Shown here piece by piece: positions 24,237-32,343 of a DNA stretch of 64,000 nt; the stretch's first letter is position 1; each line of letters opens with the position of its first letter. This stretch comes from Armatimonadetes bacterium DC. Lineage in GTDB: Bacteria; Armatimonadota; Fimbriimonadia; Fimbriimonadales; GBS-DC. The stretch is taken from the NCBI GenBank assembly GCA_001442985.1, contig LDYB01000006.1:1-64000 (forward strand), in the 5' to 3' direction. The position numbers and the translations under genes were made by a program. Below the pieces are notes generated by a model. It was not told where the DNA came from, did not search any database, and saw only the letters and a list, made by a program, of their open reading frames with translations.

Positions 24237-25223
24237 ATGAGAATGTTCATCTTATGGATGTTGTTGGTGATATTGGGAAATTTGAATGCTCAGACTTTAG
24301 TGGTTGCAGGATATGAATCCGAATCCCAGCGGAAGATCGCCGAGCGACTGATAGAGCAGAGTCGTGAAAAGAGCTGGAATCGTCGCGAGTGGGAGGCACA
24401 CTGTCGCGAAAATGGGTATGTGGTAGTAGGCAGTGGCGATGTTATCTATCTTATTCCTATCTATTACACGCCTGAATTTATTGAGTATTCGCTTGTTCCG
24501 TTTGTGGAGCATCTTGCCCAGCTCCACCTGAAGGTGACGACGCAGGAGATGCTATCTCCGCCACTAAAGCAAGTGATTTTTGCCCTTGCGGCTCGAGCGC
24601 CTGATTGGGGGGTATCATGGGGGCTATCGTCTCCTGAGATAGCTGAAACAAAGCTGCGCTCAGGCGCGATAGCAGTCGGACTGAAAGCAGGTTGGCTTTT
24701 TGAGAGCGCCTCAGATAGTACCAAGCCGCTCCATGTTCTCGTGGATTTGCAAAGCTTGGAATACAGTCCAACGAAAGTCTTAGAGACCTTCCGCCTTGAG
24801 CGTGTTCCAACTATTTCTTCTGTCCCCAAAAATTCTGGATTGAGCGATTGGTCGTTCCTCTTTTCTCATCCCTTAGGCATAGAAAGGCGTATTGAACACA
24901 TGAAAGCGTATCTTGAATGGGTTCTGGCTTTTCAGAAGCAGCTGCAATTACTTTGGCAACAAACGAAATCGCGGATTCAATCTATCTTGTGCGCGCAAGA
25001 GATACCTCTACAAATGGGGGCGACCTATTCCATTAGTGAGATAGAAGACATGTTCAGAGGAATAGGGTTGGTGATCCCGCTTGAGGGAAAGGTTTCCGAG
25101 TCTCTGATCTATCGGGAATGGCAGATCTGGCTGACAGTGCTTTACCAGGACGAAATGGGTACAGGGACGATAGAGGTTTGTGTTCCCCTTGAAACGTTGA
25201 TGGGTATGAAGCGCAGGAACTGA
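24237..25223 (+). CDS. Exported protein of unknown function, AT-rich
   Basis: The 328-residue protein begins with a signal peptide (MRMFILWMLLVILGNLNAQ). The rest is predicted soluble and has no motif I recognise. It is rich in Ser, Leu and Glu, with two isolated cysteines. Its base composition is visibly lower in GC than the neighbouring genes, with many TTT, AAA and TAT codons, which hints at horizontal origin or relaxed selection. It follows the small secreted peptide gene by six bases; the GGAGGAG at 24217-24224 near the end of that gene can serve as its ribosome binding site. A second ATG two codons later is also possible. Confidence 0.65.
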   Translation: MRMFILWMLLVILGNLNAQTLVVAGYESESQRKIAERLIEQSREKSWNRREWEAHCRENGYVVVGSGDVIYLIPIYYTPEFIEYSLVPFVEHLAQLHLKVTTQEMLSPPLKQVIFALAARAPDWGVSWGLSSPEIAETKLRSGAIAVGLKAGWLFESASDSTKPLHVLVDLQSLEYSPTKVLETFRLERVPTISSVPKNSGLSDWSFLFSHPLGIERRIEHMKAYLEWVLAFQKQLQLLWQQTKSRIQSILCAQEIPLQMGATYSISEIEDMFRGIGLVIPLEGKVSESLIYREWQIWLTVLYQDEMGTGTIEVCVPLETLMGMKRRN

Positions 25224-25314
25224 GCAGTTGCCGACTGCGGCGGCGGTCGCTGCGAGGACACCGAGCTATCTGTCAACCCCTCGTCTTACCTGTTTATGGG
25301 CTTAACAACGCCCT

Positions 25315-25363
25315 AAAACAGGGGGCAATCCTCAAAATTCCCGCAGGAATTTGGACCCCTGTT
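25315..25363. other. Nested hairpins in the 25224-25395 gap
   Basis: AACAGGGG (25317-25324) pairs with CCCCTGTT (25356-25363), enclosing a second perfect hairpin AAATTCC/GGAATTT (25335-25341 with 25346-25352) with loop CGCA. The element lies just before TATAGC and the ribosome binding site of the next gene. It could be a 3' end structure of the exported-protein gene or a leader element. I do not recognise a known riboswitch. Confidence 0.4.
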
Positions 25364-25395
25364 CTCGTATCTGTATAGCAGGGGGACGGAGAGCG

Positions 25396-26070
25396 ATGCT
25401 GATTGTCTACCGCATTCTCTGGATTGTGGGGTTAGTGGCGCTGATTGTGGAGCTGGCGTTGCTGGCGAACCCGCGTGTGCGTGCGCCCCAGAGCAGCAAA
25501 GAGTGGCAGATTGTGCAAGAGGGCAGTTTCACGATGCGTGCGCCGAAGCAGTTCCGCTCGGCGCGCGTGCCCAACTTCATGCTGGCCATGTACGGCTCCG
25601 ACAGCGAGTTTCGGGTGCTTGAGGCGGTGTTCCTGACGCGCGGGCGGCGGTTCGGGATGGAGATTCTGGTCGTTTCGCCTAAGCAGATGAACTTACCGCC
25701 TCCCTTCGGGCAGGCGCAAAACCCGCTTGCCCAACCTCCGACTATGGGGCAGCTCCTGCGCAAAGCGCACGCCTCCTACATCGCCTCGCTCCGTGAAGAC
25801 TGGGAGTTTGTAGACTTCAAAGAGACAGGCAACCGCTCCGTCAAAGTGCAGGGCGTGCCCGCTTTGCGCTCCGACTACACCTGCAAGATTCCACATCCGA
25901 TAGACTTCCTGAGCATGCCCCTGCAGGGGTTCCTGATTACTGTGCCACTTTCTCAAAACCAAATCGTTCACATCAATGCCTACGCGCCACCTGGCTCGTT
26001 CAAAGAGTACGAGAAGGTCTACGAGCAGATGATTGCTTCTATCCGCATTCAACAGGGGGGATACCGATGA
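25396..26070 (+). CDS. Membrane-anchored protein of unknown function
   Basis: From the ATG at 25396 the protein has 224 residues. One N-terminal transmembrane helix (YRILWIVGLVALIVELALLA) is followed by a soluble extracytoplasmic domain beginning KEWQIVQEGSFTMRAPKQFRSARVP. The domain resembles PsbP/DUF1795-like lipid- or substrate-binding folds by its repeated phrase pattern (SFTMRAPKQF... and a C-terminal EKVYEQMIASIRIQ), but this is only a resemblance. Its stop overlaps the next start by 4 bases (ATGA), so the two are translated together. Confidence 0.65.
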   Translation: MLIVYRILWIVGLVALIVELALLANPRVRAPQSSKEWQIVQEGSFTMRAPKQFRSARVPNFMLAMYGSDSEFRVLEAVFLTRGRRFGMEILVVSPKQMNLPPPFGQAQNPLAQPPTMGQLLRKAHASYIASLREDWEFVDFKETGNRSVKVQGVPALRSDYTCKIPHPIDFLSMPLQGFLITVPLSQNQIVHINAYAPPGSFKEYEKVYEQMIASIRIQQGGYR

Positions 26071-26837
26071 CTCGATGCCGATGGTGCGGGATGGAGAGTC
26101 GCGACCCGAATGTGTGTGAGTGGTGTCGCCGCGATATGCGCACGGGGAACTTCGTGCAGGGGTATCGTCCGCCCACACAGCCTGCTGCCCCGAACCCACC
26201 GACAGCGAACACCCCTGCAAGCAGCCAGCCGACCGTTCAGGGCGCGCAGCCGCTGTATGACTACTCGCGCCCCGCGACGCCCGCCCAGACGCCCCAGCAA
26301 GGCGACCAGATTCGGTTCCTCTATGAGGTCTCAGAAGGGTTCCCTTTCTGGGTGCGGGTGGAGCGGTTTCTGGGTGTCGTGTTGCCTCTGACCGCGATCA
26401 ATGTGCTGTTGTTGTGGCAGAAGCCCGAATGGTCGTTCTGGACGAATGCGCTTTACTTCTTTCTCGTGGGGCTGTGGCTGCCCGGCTCGCATCTGGTGGG
26501 GCGCTTTGACGATTTTGATGAGTATCGCGATATTGCGATTGTGTTGCTGCTGAATCTCCTCTGTTGCGGCAACCCGGTGGTGGTATTCGCGCTCTACGGG
26601 CTGACGCTGTTAGGTCTCTGGCTGATTACACGCGCCGACATCAACTGGTCGCTGCTGGGGGTCTATGGTGTCTATATGATTTTGATGCTCTTTTTCAACC
26701 TCGTGCTGATTCTGGTGGACTATGCCGATATAGCGGACGCCCTGACCGTTGGGATTGCGTTCGCGCCCATATTCCCCCTGCTGGCGCTGTTTGCGGGCTG
26801 GTTTTTTGGTGGGCTGGTGCGCCCCGAATATGGCTAA
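26067..26837 (+). CDS. Zinc-ribbon membrane protein of unknown function
   Basis: The 256-residue protein begins with a zinc ribbon, CRWCGMESRDPNVCEWC (two CxxC pairs in the first 20 residues). A Pro/Gln/Thr-rich linker to about residue 78 follows. About four or five transmembrane helices make up the rest (for example GVVLPLTAINVLLLW, NALYFFLVGLWLPGSH, IAIVLLLNLLCCGNPVVVFALYGLTLLGLWLI). Such zinc-ribbon/proline-linker/membrane layouts are common but have no assigned function. It is coupled to the preceding anchored protein and converges on nhaA with 4 bases of overlap. Confidence 0.68.
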   Translation: MTRCRWCGMESRDPNVCEWCRRDMRTGNFVQGYRPPTQPAAPNPPTANTPASSQPTVQGAQPLYDYSRPATPAQTPQQGDQIRFLYEVSEGFPFWVRVERFLGVVLPLTAINVLLLWQKPEWSFWTNALYFFLVGLWLPGSHLVGRFDDFDEYRDIAIVLLLNLLCCGNPVVVFALYGLTLLGLWLITRADINWSLLGVYGVYMILMLFFNLVLILVDYADIADALTVGIAFAPIFPLLALFAGWFFGGLVRPEYG

Positions 26838-28186
26838 TCCAGTTCGGGCTGGGGCTTGGTCCATCGGCTCAGGAGCGTGAACCCGATGGCGCCAGAAAGT
26901 GCAGACCCCAGCAGAATGCCGATTTTGGCGAGGTCGAGCGCCTCTTTCGCAAAAGCGAGCTGGGCAATAAAAAGCGCCATCGTGAACCCGATTCCCGCAA
27001 GGAATCCGACGCCCCACAGATGCACCCAGCCAATCCCTCTGGGCAGTTGGGCAATCCCCAGCCGAACAGCCAGCCATGAGGCGCCCACAATCCCTATCGG
27101 CTTGCCCAGAAGCAACCCCAGCACAACGCCCCAGATCACGCGGCTATCCCACTGAATGGCGGCGTCGCCCCCCAGCGCGACGCCTGCATTCGCCAGCGCG
27201 AAAATCGGCATAATCAGAAACGCCACAGGGTAGTGCAGCTGATGTTCCAGCCGCTGCAGGGGCGATTGCACGCGCAGCGAGGCACGCTCAATCGCTTCCA
27301 CCGCCGACTGTTGCTCGGAATCCAGAATAATCTGCGCTTCCGTGTAGGGCTTTTCAAAGCGCCCCAGATACTCGCGCACACAGCGTACATAGTGCGCAGG
27401 GTCAATGCGCGAGCGCACGGGGATTGCCATCGCTGCCAGCACACCTGCCACCGTCGCATGCACGCCCGACTTGAGCATGAAGAACCACATCACCAGTCCC
27501 ATCAGAAAATAAGCGAGCGCACTGCGCACGCCCAGCCGATTCGCGCCTATCATCAACCCCCAGACCAACAGGGCATACCCCAGAAAGCCGATTTTGAGGT
27601 TTTCCGTGTAGAAGATGGCAATCACCAGCACCGCGCCGAGGTCATCCACAATCGCCAGTGCGGTCAGAAACACTTTCAACGCAGTCGGGGCGCGCGTGCC
27701 CAACAGCGCCAGCGCCCCCAGGGCGAACGCGATATCCGTTGCCATCGGGATGCCCCAGCCGCGAAGGTTCTCTGTGCCCCAGTTGAGCGCCGTGTATATC
27801 AGCGCAGGCGCCACCATCCCTCCAATGGCTGCAGCGACCGATAACGATGCTTTTTTGAATGATGCCAGCTCCCCCACCAGCAGCTCGCGCTTGATTTCCA
27901 TCCCCACAAGGAAGAAGAAGATGGCCATCAAGCCGTCGTTAATCCAGAGAAGCAGGGGCTTGTTCAGATTTATCAAGTTTCCGAAGCGAACTTCAACAGG
28001 CGTGTTCCACAGGCGAAAGTAGGCATCTGCGAGCGGGGAGTTCGCCCAGAGGAGCGCCACAATCGCGCACGCCAGTAGCACAATACCTCCCGCCGTCGAG
28101 CGCTTGGCGAACTGTTGAAACGGGCTGAGCAAGCGCTCGATGGGAGCCTCCACCGAGATGCTGTCAGGGATCGCCGTTTTGGGCAT
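26834..28186 (-). CDS. nhaA: Na+/H+ antiporter NhaA
   Basis: The 450-residue integral membrane protein exchanges protons for sodium at the inner membrane. Signature segments are MEIKRELLVGEL, ATDIAFALGALALLG and FLTALAIVDDLGAVLVIA; the last holds the adjacent aspartates that bind the ion (Asp163/Asp164 in E. coli). It is about 60 residues longer than the E. coli protein because of a charged insert near residues 260-310 (RIDPAHYVRCVREYLGRFEKPYTEAQ...), also seen in many non-enteric NhaA. The start at 28186 lies two bases after the fabI stop, so fabI and nhaA form an operon. Confidence 0.94.
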   Translation of the reverse strand: MPKTAIPDSISVEAPIERLLSPFQQFAKRSTAGGIVLLACAIVALLWANSPLADAYFRLWNTPVEVRFGNLINLNKPLLLWINDGLMAIFFFLVGMEIKRELLVGELASFKKASLSVAAAIGGMVAPALIYTALNWGTENLRGWGIPMATDIAFALGALALLGTRAPTALKVFLTALAIVDDLGAVLVIAIFYTENLKIGFLGYALLVWGLMIGANRLGVRSALAYFLMGLVMWFFMLKSGVHATVAGVLAAMAIPVRSRIDPAHYVRCVREYLGRFEKPYTEAQIILDSEQQSAVEAIERASLRVQSPLQRLEHQLHYPVAFLIMPIFALANAGVALGGDAAIQWDSRVIWGVVLGLLLGKPIGIVGASWLAVRLGIAQLPRGIGWVHLWGVGFLAGIGFTMALFIAQLAFAKEALDLAKIGILLGSALSGAIGFTLLSRWTKPQPELD

Positions 28187-28188
28187 GA

Positions 28189-28965
28189 CTACATACCTAA
28201 CACATGGTATCCTGCGTCGATGTAAATCACTTCTCCCGTAACGCCGCGCCCCAGTTCGCTGAACAGAAACACCGCCGCGTCGCCCACCTCATAGGGGTCC
28301 GTATCGCGCTTGAAGGGGGCACGCTCGCGCACATACTCCATCATGGAGGTGAAGCCGCGAATGCCGCGCGCCGCCAGCGTACTCACAGGACCCGGCGAAA
28401 GCGCGTTAACCCGAATCTGCCGATCGCCTAACTCATAAGCGAGATAACGCACGCTGGCTTCCAGCGCCGCCTTGGCAACCCCCATCACATTGTAGCCAGG
28501 CACCACCCGCTCACTCCCCAGATAGGTCAGCGTGAGAACAGAGGCTTTGGGCGCGAGAATCGGCTCCAGATGGCGCACTGCCGCGACAAAAGTGTACACG
28601 CTGGTCTCCATCGCAATCTTAAAACCCTCGCGAGAGGTGTCCAGAAAGCGTCCTGCGAGCTCCTCACGCAGGGCATATGCCACACAGTGCGCCATGAAAT
28701 CCACCTGCCCCCAGCGCTCTTTGAGCATCGCGACCCGTTCTGCGATTTCGGCGTCGTTGTTCAGGTCGCACTGAAAAGTGAAGGCATCGGGCAATTCCGC
28801 TGCCAGCGCGCCCACCTTTTCCTCAAAGCGTTCGTTTTGATAAGAAATCGCCAGCGACGCCCCGTGCTCCGCACAGCGTTGCGCAATCTTCCACGCCAGA
28901 CTGTGCTGGTTCGCAACGCTAAAGATCACACCTCGTTTCCCTGCAAGCAGACCGTTTCCCTGCAT
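28189..28965 (-). CDS. fabI: Enoyl-[acyl-carrier-protein] reductase (NADH)
   Basis: FabI performs the last step of fatty-acid elongation and is the target of triclosan-type inhibitors. The SDR-type active site is complete: Tyr148 in TLTYLGS, Tyr158 and Lys165 in YNVMGVAK, matching Tyr146/Tyr156/Lys163 of E. coli. From the ATG at 28965 the protein has 258 residues. An in-frame ATG at 28983 overlaps the promoter. TACAAT ends six bases before 28965, with no ribosome binding site, so the mRNA is probably leaderless. It is divergent from uvrB across a shared palindromic promoter. Confidence 0.94.
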   Translation of the reverse strand: MQGNGLLAGKRGVIFSVANQHSLAWKIAQRCAEHGASLAISYQNERFEEKVGALAAELPDAFTFQCDLNNDAEIAERVAMLKERWGQVDFMAHCVAYALREELAGRFLDTSREGFKIAMETSVYTFVAAVRHLEPILAPKASVLTLTYLGSERVVPGYNVMGVAKAALEASVRYLAYELGDRQIRVNALSPGPVSTLAARGIRGFTSMMEYVRERAPFKRDTDPYEVGDAAVFLFSELGRGVTGEVIYIDAGYHVLGM

Positions 28966-28971
28966 AGCCTG

Positions 28972-28994
28972 ATTGTACCCCATGCGGGTATAAT
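28972..28994. promoter_or_regulatory. Palindromic divergent promoter, fabI/uvrB
   Basis: ATTGTACCC, five bases, then GGGTATAAT: the minus-strand TACAAT (28972-28977) serves fabI and the plus-strand TATAAT (28989-28994) serves uvrB nine bases before its ATG. The spacing between the two boxes (11 bases) and the flanking CCC/GGG are identical to the glmL/nuoD promoter at 3568-3594. Confidence 0.7.
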
Positions 28995-29003
28995 TCCCTT
29001 GCC

Positions 29004-30983
29004 ATGTTCCGCCTGAACCCCGAATACACGCCCAAAGGCGATCAACCCCAGGCGATAGAAAAGCTGGTGCAGGGGTTGGAAGCGGGGTATCGGTTTCAAA
29101 CGCTTCTGGGGGCGACGGGCACGGGAAAAACCTTCACGATGGCGTCGGTGATTGCGCGCGTTCAGCGCCCTGCACTGGTAATTGCGCACAACAAAACCCT
29201 CGCCGCGCAGCTGTGTCAGGAATTCCGTGCCTTCTTCCCGGAAAACGCGGTTCAGTTTTTCATCAGTTACTACGACTACTATCAACCCGAAGCTTATGTG
29301 CCTCAGACCGACACTTACATCGAGAAAACCGCCTCCATCAACGACGAAATTGACCGCCTGCGCCATGCCGCCACTCAAGCCGTACTGGAGCGCCGCGATG
29401 TCATCGTGGTCGCCAGCGTTTCGTGTATCTACGGTCTGGGTTCGCCTACCGAGTACCTGCGGAGCATCGTGACGGTCAAACGCGGAGATTGTATAGACCC
29501 CCGTGAGCTGGCGATGCGTTTGGTGGAGCTCCAGTATGTGCGCTCCGACATGGTGCTGGGGCGCGGCACTTTCCGAATTCGCGGCGATGTGATCGATGTG
29601 CAGCCTGCTGACGATGAGTTTGTTACGCGGATTGAACTCTTCGGCGACGAAGTGGAGCGCATCTATCAGTACGACCCCCTCAAGGGCGATATTCTGGCGG
29701 AGCTGGAGCGCGCCGTTTTCTTCCCTGCCACCCACTATGTAACGCCCTGGGATCGGATGGACAGCATTCTCGAGCAGATCCGGGCGGAGCTGGAGGAACA
29801 GGTGCGCTATTTCGAGTCGCAGGGACGCCTGATAGAAGCCCAGCGCATCCGTCAGCGCACCGAGATGGACATCGAGATGATGCGGGAGCTGGGCTACTGC
29901 AACGGTATCGAGAACTACTCGCGCTACTTTGATGGGCGCAAGCCGGGCGAGCCACCCTACACACTGCTGGATTACTTCCCCGAAGACTACATTGTGTTCA
30001 TCGACGAGTCGCACCAGACAATCCCCCAGCTGCGGGGGATGTATAATGGCGACCTGCAGCGCAAACGGATGCTGGTGGAATACGGCTTCCGCCTGCCTTC
30101 CGCGATGGATAACCGCCCTCTACGGTTCGAGGAGTTTCTCCAGCGCGTAGGGCAGGTCATCTTCGTGTCGGCAACACCGGGTCCTTACGAACGCGAGGTC
30201 AGCGAACAGATTGTGGAGCAAATCATTCGCCCCACAGGGTTGCTGGACCCCGAGGTGATTGTACGCCCCACGCAAGGGCAGATTGACGACCTGATTGGCG
30301 AAATCCGGAAGCGCATCGAGCGTCAGGAGCGGGTGCTGGTCACGACACTTACCAAGAAAATGGCGGAAGACCTGACCAGCTATCTTCAGGAGCTGGGCAT
30401 CAAGGTGCAATACCTCCATTCTGACATCCAATCGCTGGAACGAGCCGAGATTCTGCGCGATTTGCGGTTAGGGACTTACGATGTGGTTGTCGGTGTGAAC
30501 CTGCTGCGTGAGGGGCTGGACCTGCCAGAGGTCTCGCTGGTGGCGATTCTGGATGCTGATAAGGAGGGCTTCCTGCGTTCGGAGACCTCTCTGATTCAAA
30601 CAATCGGGCGTGCGGCGCGCAACAAGTTCGGGCAGGTCATCCTGTACGCGGACAAGATCACAGGCTCCATGCAGCGGGCGATTGACGAGACCAATCGCCG
30701 TCGTCAGATTCAGATGGAATACAATCGCCAGCACGGCATCGAGCCAGAAACAGTGCGTAAAGAGGTTCGTGAAACGGTGCGGGCTTACAAAGTTGCCGAA
30801 GAGCGTGAAGCCTATCGGGTTGTGGACACCGACCGCGTGGCGTTTGAGGACCTGCCGCTGGTGATCGACCGCCTGGAGAAGGAGATGCGCCAGTGCGCGA
30901 AGAACCTGGAGTTTGAGCGCGCTGCCATCCTGCGCGACGAAATTCTCCGCCTTCGCAGGATTCTGGAGCAGAGCGCTGTATAG
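29004..30983 (+). CDS. uvrB: Excinuclease ABC subunit B
   Basis: UvrB is the damage-verifying helicase-like subunit of nucleotide excision repair. The 659-residue protein has Walker [11 protein letters not shown] near residue 37, the beta-hairpin tyrosines [12 protein letters not shown] near 93, DESH (Walker B) near 334, the RGMYNGD region and the C-terminal UVR motif ([26 protein letters not shown]) that binds UvrC. It starts nine bases after a TATAAT without a ribosome binding site. An AT-rich hairpin terminator follows at 31011. Confidence 0.96.
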   Translation: MFRLNPEYTPKGDQPQAIEKLVQGLEAGYRFQTLLGATGTGKTFTMASVIARVQRPALVIAHNKTLAAQLCQEFRAFFPENAVQFFISYYDYYQPEAYVPQTDTYIEKTASINDEIDRLRHAATQAVLERRDVIVVASVSCIYGLGSPTEYLRSIVTVKRGDCIDPRELAMRLVELQYVRSDMVLGRGTFRIRGDVIDVQPADDEFVTRIELFGDEVERIYQYDPLKGDILAELERAVFFPATHYVTPWDRMDSILEQIRAELEEQVRYFESQGRLIEAQRIRQRTEMDIEMMRELGYCNGIENYSRYFDGRKPGEPPYTLLDYFPEDYIVFIDESHQTIPQLRGMYNGDLQRKRMLVEYGFRLPSAMDNRPLRFEEFLQRVGQVIFVSATPGPYEREVSEQIVEQIIRPTGLLDPEVIVRPTQGQIDDLIGEIRKRIERQERVLVTTLTKKMAEDLTSYLQELGIKVQYLHSDIQSLERAEILRDLRLGTYDVVVGVNLLREGLDLPEVSLVAILDADKEGFLRSETSLIQTIGRAARNKFGQVILYADKITGSMQRAIDETNRRRQIQMEYNRQHGIEPETVRKEVRETVRAYKVAEEREAYRVVDTDRVAFEDLPLVIDRLEKEMRQCAKNLEFERAAILRDEILRLRRILEQSAV

Positions 30984-31010
30984 GACTCCAGAAATTACGG
31001 GGTGAAGCCG

Positions 31011-31033
31011 AAAATCTGGGACTCCAGATTTTT
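31011..31033 (+). terminator. Terminator after uvrB
   Basis: AAAATCTGG (31011-31019) and CCAGATTTT (31024-31032) form a perfect 9-bp inverted repeat with loop GACT, ending in a run of five T. It lies 28 bases after the uvrB stop and overlaps the -35 region of the flgM promoter. Confidence 0.7.
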
Positions 31034-31049
31034 CGAAGCCTGCCGATAA
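31023..31049 (+). promoter_or_regulatory. Sigma-28 (FliA)-type promoter of flgM
   Basis: GCCGATAA at 31042-31049 is an exact match to the sigma-28 -10 consensus. Eleven bases upstream, TCCAGATT (31023-31030) matches TAAAGTTT at five of eight positions. Transcription would start near 31056, just before the riboswitch. flgM is known to have a sigma-28-dependent promoter in enterics, so the context agrees. No sigma-70-like box is seen in this gap. Confidence 0.6.
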
Positions 31050-31067
31050 TTGAAAGCAGGCAGTATG

Positions 31068-31191
31068 CTGAGGCAGAAAAAGGCAAACCTGCAGCGATGC
31101 AGGGGCGCAAAGCCCAAGGGTCTGCTCAGAAGGCAGACAGCCGGGTTGCCTGCCTCCGCGCTGATAGCAAATCAGCAGAGTAAGGAGGCAG
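31068..31191 (+). promoter_or_regulatory. Cyclic-di-GMP-I (GEMM) riboswitch controlling flgM translation
   Basis: Conserved aptamer blocks are in order. AAAAAGGCAAACC (31077-31089) leads into a hairpin CCTGCA/TGCAGG with a GCGA (GNRA) tetraloop at 31094-31097. GGCGCAAAGCCC (31104-31115) follows, then hairpin GTCTGC/GCAGAC, then AGCCGGGTTGCC (31139-31150). P1 pairs GAGGCAG (31070-31076) with CTGCCTC (31150-31156). The expression platform is visible: CTGCCTCC (31150-31157) is also perfectly complementary to GGAGGCAG (31184-31191), the ribosome binding site of flgM. Ligand-stabilised P1 and the sequestering helix exclude each other, so c-di-GMP should turn translation on. A small hairpin GCTGAT/ATCAGC lies between them. 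Confidence 0.88.
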
Positions 31192-31195
31192 AACG

Positions 31196-31480
31196 ATGCA
31201 GATCACATTTGAGGAAGTACGGCGAGCGGTGAAAGCCTATCGGGCGGCGGTGCAGGCACCGATCCCGAAAGAGCATGTGCCAGAGCCGGTTCAGACCTCG
31301 CCCGAGGCGGATCAGCAACTGGCGCGTGAGCTGGCGCGGCAACTGGTGCAAATGCCTGATGTGCGCGAAGAGCGCGTCAACGAGGTCAAAGCCAAACTCG
31401 CCAGCGGGACCTACCGCGTCTCGTCCGAGATGGTCGCGGGAGCCATCATTCGACGCGCCCTTGCCGACAAAATCCGCTAA
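31196..31480 (+). CDS. flgM: Anti-sigma-28 factor FlgM
   Basis: The 94-residue protein carries the FlgM C-terminal sigma-28-binding region: ARELARQLVQMPDVREERVNEVKAKLASGTYRVSSEMVAGAIIRRAL (residues about 43-89). The N-terminal part is polar and likely disordered, as in other FlgM. FlgM holds FliA inactive in the cytoplasm until the flagellar hook is complete. GGAGG at seven bases precedes the ATG and is the strand captured by the riboswitch. It is followed by parA. No other flagellar structural gene is in the window. Confidence 0.9.
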   Translation: MQITFEEVRRAVKAYRAAVQAPIPKEHVPEPVQTSPEADQQLARELARQLVQMPDVREERVNEVKAKLASGTYRVSSEMVAGAIIRRALADKIR

Positions 31481-31491
31481 CTCCGCACCGC

Positions 31492-31514
31492 ATGGGAGGC
31501 GAAATGCCTCCCAT
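31492..31514 (+). other. Hairpin at the parA start
   Basis: ATGGGAGGC and GCCTCCCAT form a perfect 9-bp stem with loop GAAAT. The stem contains the GGGAGG ribosome binding site and two of the three possible ATG start codons (31492, 31504, 31513). It may end the flgM message or limit parA initiation. Confidence 0.5.
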
Positions 31515-32343
31515 GCGCCCAAAACCTGCAGGAAAACCGCTCTCAGGCGAGAACCCTTTGCATGTGAGCCAGCACTGTCGGGTTCTCGCTGTGGTGAATC
31601 AGAAGGGTGGTGTGGGTAAAACCACCACGGCAGTCAATCTGTCGGCGGGACTTGCCACAACAGGCGATACTGTCCTCCTGATCGACGCCGACCCTCAGGT
31701 AAACGCCACAAGCGGGCTGGGCGTGGCAGAGCGCGAATATACCCTGTTTGACCTCTTTCAAGAGGAAGCAACGCCTGAGCAGGTCATCACCGAAACAGGA
31801 CGCCCGAATTTGTGGCTTATTCCCGCCAGCATAGACCTTGCAGGGATCGATGTGCTTTTCGCCTCGCGAATTGCTCGTGAAACAATCCTCAAGCAGATTC
31901 TTCAGCCTCTACGCGAGCGGTTCCAGTGGATTATCGTGGACACACCCCCCTCTCTGGGATTACTGACGATTAACGCATTGACTGCCGCCGATGGACTGAT
32001 TATTCCCCTTCAGTGTGAATACTATGCACTTGAAGGCTTAACGCAACTGATGCGCACGATTGAGCTGGTGCGCCAGCACCTTAACCCGAACCTGACTATC
32101 TGGAAAGTGTTGCTCACGATGTACGATACACGCACACGCCTCGCGGAGCAGGTGGAATCGGAAGTGCGTAAGTTCTTTGGCACGAAGGTGGCGCAAACGG
32201 TGATTCCGCGCAATGTGCGGATCGGCGAGTCACCCAGTTTTGGGCAACCTGTTATAGAGTACGATCCCCGTTCGCGGGGGGCACACGCATATCTGGAATT
32301 TGTGAAGGAGGTGCGCGAATATGGCGCGTCGCGGTCTGGGTAA
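31492..32343 (+). CDS. parA: Chromosome-partitioning ATPase ParA/Soj
   Basis: The protein is 283 residues from 31492 and shorter from 31504 or 31513; the true start is uncertain. The conserved core begins CRVLAVVNQKGGVGKTTTAVNL, the deviant Walker A motif of ParA ATPases, followed by LLIDADPQVNATSGLG and the Walker B-like IIVDTPPSLGLLTINAL. ParA forms ATP-dependent dimers on the nucleoid and moves ParB-parS complexes. parB overlaps its end by 23 bases, the usual parAB order. It lies 12 bases after flgM, so the riboswitch transcript may extend into the partition genes. Confidence 0.93.
   Translation: MGGEMPPMRPKPAGKPLSGENPLHVSQHCRVLAVVNQKGGVGKTTTAVNLSAGLATTGDTVLLIDADPQVNATSGLGVAEREYTLFDLFQEEATPEQVITETGRPNLWLIPASIDLAGIDVLFASRIARETILKQILQPLRERFQWIIVDTPPSLGLLTINALTAADGLIIPLQCEYYALEGLTQLMRTIELVRQHLNPNLTIWKVLLTMYDTRTRLAEQVESEVRKFFGTKVAQTVIPRNVRIGESPSFGQPVIEYDPRSRGAHAYLEFVKEVREYGASRSG

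Noticed and set aside
24237-25223. A prophage or genomic island around the AT-richer genes
   Set aside because: No integrase, attachment repeats, tRNA target or phage genes are present. Only composition differs.
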